NCBI GenBank assembly: GCA_949358305.1
Contig: OX442315.1
Coordinates: 25,694,427-25,758,426, forward strand
Source of the DNA: Strigamia acuminata
Taxonomy: Eukaryota; Arthropoda; Chilopoda; Geophilomorpha; Linotaeniidae
Length of the DNA: 64,000 bases
Direction: 5' to 3'
The translations under genes were made by a program, and so were the position numbers. The notes below the pieces were generated by a model. It was not told the DNA's origin. It saw nothing but the letters and a program-made list of their open reading frames with translations, and searched no databases. This document shows positions 1 through 12,000 of this stretch, piece by piece; positions within the stretch are counted from its first letter, which is position 1, and every line of letters starts with the position of its first letter.

Positions 1-3000
1 CGTTGCTGAGCAACATTACAAGAAATGTAGTTGCAGAAATTTTTGTTTTTGAGAATATCTAAATGGAAATTGGAATTTTGTCAATGGATTGAAAAACGAG
101 TTTAAGGGTTTTTCGCAGAAAGAGTTGTGTAAGTTAATTTGACAATTACATTTATTTATATACACTTATTTTCTTTTAGTATGATGAGAAACTATTGTTT
201 AAAATTGATGTCAATCTGTAGCGGAAGTGGAACGAGAGAGAGAATTGGATTTTGCAAAGAAGGAAGGAAGGAAAAGAATGAGAAAATAAAAAGAAAGAAA
301 GTGATTACAAGTTTGGTGATTTTTGCTGCTGTTTCCTAATGAAATAAGTTGGCCAGTAGGTGTCTAAGATTCTTTTCTCCTCCTTAATCCTGTTTTGTTC
401 CCAATTTTCGATGGAATGAACTTGCAGTCAGAGAGACTAGATGAGAGTAATGTGATTTACAAAGGCCAATCACTTGTCCTACTCGTTTACTTGCATCATT
501 CAATATTGTAAATGGCACTCTTCTCATCTAATTGTCAAATGCATCAATAAGTTCACTCGGCTCATTAAAACTCTTTCATTAGTCGGCAAATATGTTTAGA
601 CTTTTTTATTTTTTATATTTACTCATCGGACTGACATCTGTTGGTCAAAATTAGCATCAGTTTTTCTGCAAGCAAATGTAAATTTTAGAAAGTAGGAAAA
701 AAAATGATTTTAATGTCTTATTTTCTAATTCGTTTTTCAATGTTTTGACATTCTTCTAATCTGACATTTTAATCGGATGTACATGAGTGTATGTGTCTGG
801 CTGGATGTTTCGCCTTCTGACGTCATCTAATCTCGGATCAGTTTTTGATGTGATGGTTGAGCCGGGTAAGAAAGTAGATGTATTTATCTTAGATTTTTTT
901 TTTTTTTTTTTTCGTAGTTTTAGTTCTTGTCTTGAGATTTCGAAGTCAAAGTTGCACTTTGAAAGCACTGCTTTTCTTCTTCCGCCCAATATTTTAACAT
1001 TATTCATTCAAATCGTTTGAGAGTGCTAAACTGCCTAAGACGAAATGCGCAAGCATCCCTATTTTACATCCAAGGTCTTAAGTTGTTTTGGCTTTTTGAA
1101 GGGGCATTCAACCATTTTTCTTTAGCTTGAATACTTTATTACCCAAATAAAAAAGAAAAAAAAAATTGGGGGGAGGGTAGTGGGGGGTTGGGTTCTGATT
1201 TTGAGCCTCAGTTGAGTGAATGTTTTCTTTACGCATAAACAAGAATGAATTTTGGAGAAAAGAAATATGATTTTATTGAAAAGATAATATGTGGATTTAA
1301 GTGAGGTAATTGAAAAGAGAACAAGATAGATAGACTGAAGGTAACTCACGAATATCATTTTTTTTTTTTTTACTTTGCTTTTTCGAGTCTTATTCCGTGT
1401 TTTGTTATCATTTAATGCACGTTTTATTGTTTTAATGTTTTAACCAACATAAATGAATTGCAATTACAACTAAACAAACAGAATTTCGTGCCATGCGCCG
1501 TATAATAACGTGCTTGGAAATCTCTGCCACAAAAATTCCAGGGGAACAAGTGTTTACATGTCGTAAAAATAAAAATTCACAGCCGGTTTGAATAGAAAAT
1601 CAACATGGCGTCTGAGTTCTGTTATCTTGGGATAATCAAATAGATGAAATTCGTCAAGTGAAAAACAGGTATAGCAAGAAAAAATAAAGAGATTTTATTT
1701 TGTCTTAATATACAGCAAGCGCGCGATTTGCGCTAATGCACGGTTTACAACAATTACTGTTACCTTTAAATCTTTTAGCAAACATAAATATTAAACGCAA
1801 TAAACTTAATTCTAACAAGTTTTTGCGAGCACCATTATTTGTAAACATATTAAGTCGAAGAATTTCAACATATTGTAAACTAGTTTTTTTATTTCTCGCG
1901 CATGGGCAATCCAGAAAATTCGACTGCACATTAAACAATTTATTTAAAAGATATAGCAGCCTAATGTTCAAAAAAGAGAAAATTGATGCAATTCCATGAG
2001 GAAATTGCTATCTCTTTCCAAATTTGGATGTCAAAACTTGGCGTGCTGTGTATTAAATCAAAAATGATGCATGTCAAATACATAGCTAACGTCGATCAAA
2101 TTCCTTTCACATTTAACAGTAGCAGCATTCGTAAACTAAACGCCATTTTCAAAGTGCTTCACTGAGGGTTGTCTCGATCTAACTTTCAAAATGGCTGCTG
2201 ATGTAGTCTGTCTTTAGTTGCGGTGGCAGTGTGCACAACATTTAAACAGCAAAACATGTTTAACTGCAATTTTAAACGTGCTTTTCGGATGCAATTTAGT
2301 GTAATCGGAATGGGAAAAACACTTGATAACACTAGAAATAGAAATATAAAGGAAAAAATACGATGTGAGTCACAGTTGGATTATATTGGGCTATGTGTGT
2401 CATAAAACCACTTGACATTTACGCTAGAAATAAAGCATGACACACAACGATTACATTAGACTTCGGCTGTGGTGTGAAAGAAAGCAAAACCCACGACATT
2501 TTTTGCCAGATTGTTAGTTGCGTTCGTCGACGCATTTAAACAGTGAAATGTGCGCAAGTGCACTACGAATTGAATGGAGCGATTTCTGTCACCTGTGTTG
2601 CTGTTGTTATAGCAGCAACAATGGCGGTTTTTATGTTTTTATGTTTTTATGTTTCTGGGAAATATCTGATTTTTCCTGGTGGTACGGGGAAAAATTTGAG
2701 AAATTTGTGTACATATGTCTTGGTTTGTTGTATTTATGGAACAATAACGGCGAGTTCGCGTGTTTGACTCGCATTTTTAAGCTCTATTAGTTGACAAATA
2801 ATTTGAAAGACAGTAATGTTTAGGAGTCGTTCTTGTGTGTAATTAGACATTTTCGAATTTTACTATTTAGCCATCTGGTAATAATTGTTGTCATTCTAGA
2901 GTTAAACACTATACTTAATTATACACTGCTTTATGCTTTATCTCATCGTTGTATAATTATATTACATAAATAAGCCTTAAATCAATTTAAAACTGAACCG

Positions 3001-5690
3001 AAGACGAAAAAAAATATCTGTTTTATTTAATTGGAAAACAAAATTATTTTGACCATTCATTACAGAAATTTTTAATTTGAATTTTGATGCAAAGTGTGAA
3101 AAGTCGTAATACTATATTCGAGTTGACAACACCTGCTTTAAATTAAATTCCAGATATAAATTGAACCTACAATGGTTAAATGATGTCTAATTTGCTAGAC
3201 ATGGCTCTAGCTAGTGTCTGCTGTCACTTTCTGCCACATGAGGGCGTTGAGAAGCCTTTGGAGCCTCGTTGCCGAGCGACATGACTCCTTAATTGGCCGA
3301 ATATTGTAGCGGAGACTTGACTTTAATGGCGGACGCCTTGACAAGAACACGGTCGGCGAAATGACGAATGGAATGACATTGCACGCCCGGCAAATGGCGT
3401 ACAACATTGGCAGTGGCAGGAAATGGTCTTGCACAAAACTGCCTTGTGGTTGCGAGTATGTCCATGAACTATCCTCCTACACTAAACACTTCTGCCTTTT
3501 TTAATTGGTGTTGACGTATCCGGTTAAGGTTTGGGCAATGTATTAAACTTACACAATCTTGATTGTTGGATAGACTAGGCCTATCCGTGGAATGGATGTT
3601 GTGTATGTCGAAAATGAATTGAAAATGACTTCATTTCTATTCTTTTTTCCTCTTTTTTTTTCAATTGCTTTAGATGATGCGAATGTAGGGATTTTATTCG
3701 AGATTTTGGTTTGCTTGATGAGTTTTCATGTTAAACTTTTTTTTAATGATAAGTTGGATTATTTTTTTCGGGTTTCCTTTTGAAAGATATGAATATATAT
3801 GATAGGGTTTTTTTTTTTATTATTATTTTTTTTTTGATAATAATGTTTGAATCTTAAAAAAAAAAAGAGATTTTTTTCGGTGGGTTTGTAATCAGGCGGA
3901 CCAATTCAAGTTTTAAATGAAGTTTGTTTCGAAACCGCGTTTGCAGCTGTTTGTTTCCTCTTATAAAACTCTGATATAGTCATAATTTAAGGAAGAATTT
4001 TTTTTATTTTTTTTTATATAATCCTTGAAAAATGCAAATGGATGTTGCTTTGATTCGCCTCCATTTCCAATTACGGTCAAGGAAATGTAGCCGGGTCTGT
4101 TTTTCATGATTATATAACGACAAAAAGTCGGGATGACTCGTTCGGAGTTGACGTTAATAATGATGCATTATAAGTTTGATGAATTTCCGTCTTTGTTGCA
4201 CATGTTCCGTAGTGTTAAGCTAATTATAACAGAAAATCTGTCATGACTATAAGGAAAACGTATGCCCGTATTATCTAACGTTAATGGTTTGCGTTAGGCG
4301 GCAAATCGTATATACCTACCTGAGCATGTCGTATTTCAAAAATAATTTGCTCGGTGCACCTGTTGGTTGTCGAAAATTATATTTATTGCTCCACCGATTC
4401 TGGCGGAAACATAATTGTATATATAATTTTCCAGCACAACAGCTGTATACTGAGTTATACTTAGAAAGATGTGTGATTGGATTAAGACTGTGTTCACTTT
4501 TATTCCTCTACATAAATAGCATTAAAGCTCAATAATGTTGATTGTATTTCGAGTATAATTTGATACTGATATTACATAGGGAAAAGGAAAATAAGATTAG
4601 AACAACGGATCACGCGAAATATCGATTTATCATCAAAAATACAAGGAGTCGATTTTGATTCCGATCAATGTCGTGTTACTGTCATGAAATATGTACTCTC
4701 GTGCAAATCTTCCAATAAATAAACTCACCAAATCATTACGTCAGATATAGATTTTTCCATCACGTATATTCCAGACGGAAAAAAAAAATAACTGTAAAAA
4801 AGTATAAAATCACTTCATTTGTGTCTGCGTCAATGGAAAGGATATTGCTTACACGTTTTAGCCATTTTATATGCGTTCTACAGTGTTAAACCACCTTTTT
4901 CAATACACCCCTGTCCATTCAACCCCTTCTTTAGACCCTTACGTAAGATCTTTGGGCTTTTTTTCATTCTCTGTGGGGAGGGGGTTGAAGAAAGAGGAAA
5001 AAAAGTAAAAGAAAAAAAGAAAAAAATTCAGACGTCTGTCGATCTTTACCCCCTGCTCTCCACACATCAGACATTCTTGGGAGTCTAGTCTTTTTTTTCA
5101 TTGGTCTGTCTGATTTTTTTATTTTTTATTTATTTATTTATTTTTTTTAATTTTGTTTTGCGTGTAATCGTGAGATAAGAAAAATAAGGTCTAGAGAAAT
5201 AAGTCAAATAAAGAAAAAAAAATAGAAGGATAAAAAAAGAAATATCCAATCTGCACATCCATGAAATGAATATTCTCTAGGTTACTCTTCTATTTATTTA
5301 CGCATTTATTTTTTACCCTATCTCAAACGCAGGCAGATTGAATGTCATAGGAACTATTATGATTTTGTCTCTGCTATGAACACAACCGTTGATCCGCTTG
5401 AACAGACTCATGTTAGAAACTCGAATATGGAATGTCAATCAATAATCATGCTTGAGATATGTAGGTAGTGAAGAAAGAACATAGCAATATGGATTTTTCC
5501 CCTTAATTTTTTGCCCGAGTATTAAAAAATTCCGCAATCTTTTTTCCCTCCCTCCCTCTTTCTTTCTTCCTTCCTTCCTTCCTTCCACTCCAGCTTCTCT
5601 TAGCTTCTCTTGCCTCTTTTCTCCTATGATGACATATTCCCTACAGACAGCATCAATGCAGCCTAATAGCCTAACCATGATTGAAGCTAT
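1..5690. other. Upstream non-coding region, no supported gene
   Basis: AT-rich sequence with many T and A runs. The short open frames have intron-like composition and no recognisable domain. A less AT-rich block at about 3190-3480 contains TTAATGGCGG and CGTTGCCGAGCGAC and could be a regulatory element, but nothing in it is decisive. A CT-rich low-complexity tract (TTCC units) lies at about 5545-5590. This could be distal promoter or an early intron of the + strand gene if its true first exon is further left. Confidence 0.5.
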
Positions 5691-5958
5691 CTTTCCACCG
5701 CAAATGAGGACCCCGCATTACCCTTCCCATAGGACGACGCGTTCCCCCTGGTGGTTGCTGTGCCAAACTAAATGACTGGGATTTGTTGTCCCCAGTGTTC
5801 TTACTAAGAAAGACAGCCCATGTCCACCTGCTATCCTGGGACTATATTTTCTCGAGGCTTTACACTGAGCGAAAAATCTTTGCGGTCACATAACAAAGAA
5901 TGGAGGGAATTAGATTTTGTCATGGACCTATGTGTTTTCCTGTCTTTTCTTTGTGACT
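5691..5958 (+). promoter_or_regulatory. Candidate 5' UTR / proximal promoter of the CUB-LDLa gene
   Basis: GC content rises here relative to the flanks, directly before the predicted signal-peptide ATG. The motif CCCCCTGGTGG (5744-5754) is, on the other strand, CCACCAGGGGG, which resembles the CTCF core. No TATA box is clear. Two upstream ATGs at about 5900 and 5922 open other frames. The transcription start is not determinable from sequence. Confidence 0.25.
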
Positions 5959-6043
5959 ATGAGAAATCGGCAGCTGTTGGTTGCCTCGTTATTACCTCTT
6001 TTAACTTGCTTCAGTCGCACGCCGGCGTTGGCTCTTGCTTCGG
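5959..6043 (+). CDS. LDLRAD4/PMEPA1-like: Coding exon 1, predicted signal peptide
   Basis: ATG with A at -3 opens a frame reading MRNRQLLVASLLPLLTC, then a segment ending ALALAS: a basic n-region, a hydrophobic core and small residues at a likely signal-peptidase site. The frame runs into a possible donor (CGG|GTGTAA) after one base of a codon, exactly the phase needed to enter the CUB exon at 11374, giving ...ALAS-VTTC. The donor is not strong (G at +3, T at +4), and a competing GT two bases later would give phase 0. A short upstream ORF and an overlapping ATG frame lie just 5'. The alternative is a start at 11280, reading through what looks like intron tail, or a signal exon left of the window. 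Confidence 0.5.
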
Positions 6044-9000
6044 GTGTAAATCTGTTACTCCGGTGTACCCTATCTGTGTATCTGGCTCGAGCCAAATTTA
6101 TGGCGGATCAAGTGGGTGTTTAAACGAGAATTACAGAGTTATTATCCCGGTGGAGGGAGTTAAAAGTTGAATGTTAGTGTGGGTGGGAGTGGGGGATCTT
6201 GTGTTGCAAAGTGTGTTTATGAATGGTTAATATTCGTGACTTGGTTTGCTTGCAGGCAGTTAATGTCAAGGAGAAGTTTGGGGTTCAATCCTAATTGAAA
6301 TCTACGTGCAACACCGAGTTGGCCACATTTGGTTTTACACACCACTAAATGACAAATAATGTCGACATTGCTCACAATTTCACCATTTGTATGTTTATCG
6401 CACTGTATTATTCCATCAGTGCTAATGCATGCACGAATTGTTTTCGATCTTATTCCTCGAATATAAATCTTTTTTCTTTTTTCTTTTATATAAATAACAA
6501 GAAATTCACCATCTCTCCTTCACCTAGAAACGTCAACATTAACATTATTTATTTTCGAGAGACGTAAAAAAAAAATTAAATTTATGTAAAGTATATAGGT
6601 AAACTGAAAGAGAGAAAAAAAAACCCGTTGTTATTTTTGTGGTTGGTGGTTGTTTTTCTTGGCGTGTGATGAGAGATTTATTTCTCTACCCTCTCCCTCT
6701 CGCCCTGGCTTTATCCCTATTGTGCATTGGCAAAATGATTCCCTTCAACTGGCGAAGAGACCAAGTCGAAAATCCCTCTCGCACGCCCTAGGCATGCTAG
6801 CTATTTTAATTTGCATAGCTGAGCTTGCAAGTCGTGGCTAATGAGAGGAGGGAAGCCCCTTGTGTCAAAAACCACCGCAAAGAATTCAAGAATTCAAAAC
6901 TCACCGCTCTGGATAAGGGTTAATGGCTAAAAGAGTCGACAAATTCTAAATAACAAACTTTTTTTTATTTTTTTTTATTTTTTATTTTTTTTTAATTGGT
7001 ATAAATTGGGTTTTTTCTTTAATCAAGTCTCTGTTGGCGTTTAAAAGTGATTTTGTAAAGCTGTAATGTTTTTAGCAAATATTTAGACAAGTTAAGGGCA
7101 ATGTTTATTTTTGTATGAATTATCAGTGGGGTTGGACGGTGAATAATCATTTGTCATCGAAAAGGTGGGAACAAATGAGGTTCAGTCATTGGTTCCTGGA
7201 AAACAAATAATGAAATATTAAATTAATAAATTGAATTTGTAATTTTTAGCATCGTTGCCTGTAGGGAAAACAAATGAATTTGGGTGCATTAATTCAACGA
7301 TACGTGATTAACATGTTGTTGATGTTTGTGATTGTTTTAATTGGAAAACTTGAATTGGTTTTTTTTGTTTCTTTTTTTTTTAAATTATACATTTTTTTTC
7401 ACTAAAACGATAATGGTACATTAAAAATTGAAGCCAGATACAGCATGGCGTGATGTTGAAGCACTTGGAATTCAGTGTCATAATATTTTCATTTTTGCTT
7501 TGCTTTTTTCAATACTCGCAGCCGATCTGCTTTTATTTTTGATGAAAAACCAAGGTTTTATAAATTACCTGCAATGCATACATACACACACGCGAGGGGG
7601 ATTTACTCTATTGTTATAAATTGCAGAATGCATTTTTTTGTTTGTGAATTTTGGCACAAAAGTTAATCAAGTTTTCATTTTGTGGAATTGAATGGAAAAT
7701 CGGAATTGTACAAATTTATCTACATTTAGAGCTGTTTGAGTGCATTTATTGAAGGTATCTAATTTATTTGCCACAAAATGTTCAATGTGCAGATGGTATT
7801 ATATTTGGTTACTACATAAAAAGAATGTAATAAAATGTTTTTATAACGGCGGTTGTATTTTGTTAAATGCTGCGTGTAATCGTATCTAAACTTCAGAGAT
7901 TTACCTCGAGATTTACAAAGGGTTTTAGATATTTCTGGATTTTTATTAGGATTTTAATGGATTTTAGGAAAAAAAACTTTTGGATGTATAATGAATTTAT
8001 AGGATTTTCTGTGATTTTCTGAAACTTTTTCGGACTTTGAATTGATTTCTAGGATTTATAATTGATTTCTAGGATTTATAATTGGTTTCTAGGATTTATA
8101 ATTCGTTTGTAGGATTACTAATTGATTTCTAGGATTTCTAGTGGATTTCAAGTAGATTTTTAGAAGATGTCTGATTTTCTAGGATTTCTGGTGGAATTGT
8201 ACATTTTCTAGTGGATTTTTAGGATTTTCTAGTGGATTTTTAGGATTTTCTAGTGGATTTATAGGATCTTCTAGTGGGTTTCTAGGATTTTTTAGTAAAA
8301 TTCTAGGATTTTCTAGTGGAATTCTAGGATTTTCTAGTGGAATTCTAGGATTTTCTAGTGGATTTCTAGGGATTTCTAGTGGTTTTTTAGGATTTCTAGT
8401 GAATTTTTATTTTTTAGGTTTATTTGTTTTAAGATTTCTCGTAATGTTGAACCTTTGACTCCCAAGTTTAATTATTCTACACAATCTTTTTTGTGTTTGC
8501 TTTTGACAAGCTAAAAAATGACACCAACAATAACAAGAGACACTCGAGCAAACAATCTTTGACCACACTAAGCAACAAGGGGGAGGGAGGACATGACATA
8601 GGACCATCTAACGTGTTTGTACTTCACCAAATGATTATTTATTTTTCCTTATTATAACGTTCTATTTTTTTAGTGGTAATAATCTATAATAAAGTAAATA
8701 GATACCCGTGTGATGTGCAACTTTTTTCCTTCCGTAACTTAGTTTAAACATGATTGTAAGCAGAAGCAGACTTCTATCAAAATGCATTTGCATAATTGAA
8801 TAGGTTTAATCTTTGGTGTGCATATTAATGTCTCAAATCCATCACATAAATGCAGTTTGCAAAATATTCATTTGTGTAGTTGACAGTTGAAAAAAAAACT
8901 GAGACGTAAACTCTAAAACATTCATCAATAATACTCAAAAAAAAAGATAAAACAGCAATAATTTTTTAACGATACACTTTAAATAATATGAATATTGAAC

Positions 9001-12000
9001 ATTCTCCTTTATTTCTAATTTAGTCGAGTAATTTTCGCTATTTTTTCTACATTTTTGTATCTCGTTTGCCAAATACGATTATCATTTGTGTGCTTGTTGC
9101 TGTCGTGTAAAAAAGAACAAGTTCAAGTCTCCTAGTCACGTATCATCCATATTTTCACCATCAACTCTGCGACTGCTCGAGAGGGTCGAAGCTTCCACGA
9201 GAGAAAACGAGCGGTAAATTGAAGAGATAGACAAGCGGGTGTATAAGGCAAATTGCCTTTCTTCAATGGGATCACATGCAGCCACGTTAAGAGATTAGTA
9301 TCTCTCATTGTTTATTAATTTTTAAAACGTAAATACCATGCTATACTGAGAACCGGAGACTATTTTTTAGAAATGTGTGTCATCTACGAGCTATTAGGCA
9401 GGAATGAAAAGCAAAGTAAAGTGAAAAGTGGAAAATTGTTCTATTCTAGTACCAAATTCGCAGAATTTTTATTTTTATTTTTATTTTTGGTCAACTGAAA
9501 TTGGGCCACTAGAAATTTGGGGCCCTAGCTGAATGCCCAGTGTGCTCGTATGATTAATGTAACACTGAGTGTGCGAATAAGTGCTCTAACTGTCATGTCA
9601 AGCTACGCTTTAGGTGTTTAAACGAGTATTTTTAATATATAATAGGTTTCCTGGTCCCTCCTGACCGGGAATGCCCACCGAGTGTAAATTTCAGGCCTAA
9701 AATGAAGGGGAGGTTGCGCAGAATCGAATTAAAAAGCGCGAATTGCGCATGTATTTTTGTCGTTCTAATATGGCGGTGTAAACAAAACGGAATAAAAAGG
9801 GAAAAGCCATAAAATGCAGCAAGTAAACGTATTTAGTTTGTTCGTAAATCTCGATTTGGATTTTTATGGCCTTTAGTTGAGTGGATTCGAAGGGGTAAGT
9901 TAGTTTAATACGTCGTATGTCAATTTAAGTCGGATTTGTACGGCGCAGTCGTAAAAGTTAACCTTTAGTGAAGGTGAAATTTAGACCCTGTAGGGTTTGT
10001 GCAAGATTAATTTGTAATATGATAACATAAATTTGTGAGTTTTATTCCTTTGTTTGACCGTGCGTTTGCTGTCCACTTGCAGATAAGAAAGTTTGAATAC
10101 ATTTGACATTCAGACAACTGGCAGATAAATTGATTCCACCGTTTGCGAGTGCAATCAACTCGCATCTCTTAGCAGGGCTTGGCTTTTAATCAGCGAGGAA
10201 AGGGTTTGTACCGGCGAAGAATTGCGCCGTCAGTAAATTAAAGTGGAAGCTTAGATTAGACCTAGTCAAGAATTAGCATGCTTTTTACTGTTGAATCTTG
10301 AAGCTTTTCAGATCCTCCAGAGCGGAAGTTACTTTTTTTCCCCCCCTTCCATGTTTGTCGATAACTTTGGGTTTGTTAACTAAAGGAAATTGTGTGTGTG
10401 CAGTTTGGAGCTGGATTGCATACAAGATAATTAGTGTGTTGAAAGATATTCACTTATATATTTATTTAAAGAAAAATGTTTTGTTGTTGGGACTAGGACT
10501 GGGAATGGGAATGAGAGGAAAATGATTGGTTTAACAGCTGGGGTTATGTTTTTGTTTAAAGTTAAAGGGGAATGTAATGTGTGAGTAAGCAATTTATGGC
10601 TTGATAAATGGTTTGCTTTTTTCTTTTAACAAGTGTAAAAATAATTGTCCCGACTAATGAATGGCTTTATTATGCAGTGTAATGTAATGAAGTTTTAAGT
10701 ATGAAAATTGCGAAGAAAAAGCATTTTAAATGTGATGTCTTGGGTAAATCTTATTCATAATTTCCAAGTTGGCTTCGGAATTATTGATTTCTTGTGGGTG
10801 CAATTACAACGTGGAATTTGTGACACACAAAAAAAGACATTTGAATTGATTGGGCCTTTTCATTAGGAGGTGGCGAGACAGATTGATACTGTCCGACTCA
10901 CAATACAAAAAAAAAGAAGAAGAAAAAAGAAATGACGTTTGAACTCCAGTAACATTTCTTCTTTAAGCTATAAGATTATTGCCATTTGCTATTTGGAAAA
11001 AAGGATATAAAGTTTCTAAATGTTGATAAAAATGTTTTTTTTTTCTCTTTCTTTTTCTTTTCTTCTGTTCTGATCCCAGCTTTAAAAACAAAAAACTGTT
11101 GTAACAGCATTCTCCTTTTACCAAGAGGAAGGGAGAGAAAAAAATGAAATGGTGTCCTGTTATGCTCCATTTGTGATTTAGTCAAGTCACTTGTTAGATT
11201 TTTAAAAGTGACGTTTTCGTTGCTGTGTAAAACGAGAATTGTGCCTTTGACATTAAATAAATGCTTGGCACGTGAATGAATGAAAGCATCTGCCAAATCC
11301 GACATTTTGAAATTATTTCCATTATATTTAAATTCCATTATAATTAAATTTTGTTTTATTTGTGTATTTGTAGTAACGACTTGTGTTCAGACGTTTGATA
11401 AAGCTCCCGGTCGAATAGAAGCGCATTCCCATCACCTGGCTCACTTTGGTCGGCCTCGCTGCGAATATTTGGTCCGTGCCCCTTTCGATACGACAGTGGT
11501 GGTGAATATCACACTGTTGCATGGCTTTGAACGGTCACCCGAAGTGGAACCGGCCACAGCCATTTCGCCTCCGCCTTCGCGGTGCGTGCCCTCGCTTCAG
11601 ATGGCCGAAGTGCGTCCCGACGGAAGTTCAACGGTGATACGAACTGTTTGCCCACCATCGCCCGTTTCGCCGCACGTCCTCTCGTTCCGATCACGGACGG
11701 CCCAAATACGAGTGACGTACGCGTGGCTACCGCACCGGCCCAGCGCCTTCGTTCTTTATTTTGACTTTGTGCGGCTGCAAAAAGACTCTAGTGAAGATAT
11801 ACTTGTATCAGGTACGTTTTTATCGACGTATAAAAACCCTAGTTTGTGGACGTGTTTTGTTGTTAACTTTAGTTGCTCCATTTTTTCTTTTACAGTTGCT
11901 CTTAAAAGTTGAATTACACAGATAAAAAACATTATATAACCCTTTTATCCACCCATGCGCTTTGTTTTTTTTTTCTCTCTTTTTTTTACTCTCTTTTTCT

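Noticed and set aside
5820-6170. 116-residue frame overlapping the predicted signal-peptide exon
   Set aside because: No domain; the alternative frame gives a much better signal peptide and the correct splice phase.
11280-11373. In-frame extension of the CUB exon to an ATG at 11280, giving a hydrophobic N terminus
   Set aside because: The extension is T/A-rich, reads like the pyrimidine tract of an intron and ends in a good acceptor TTTGTAG; the exon at 5959 gives a better signal peptide. Kept only as an alternative.
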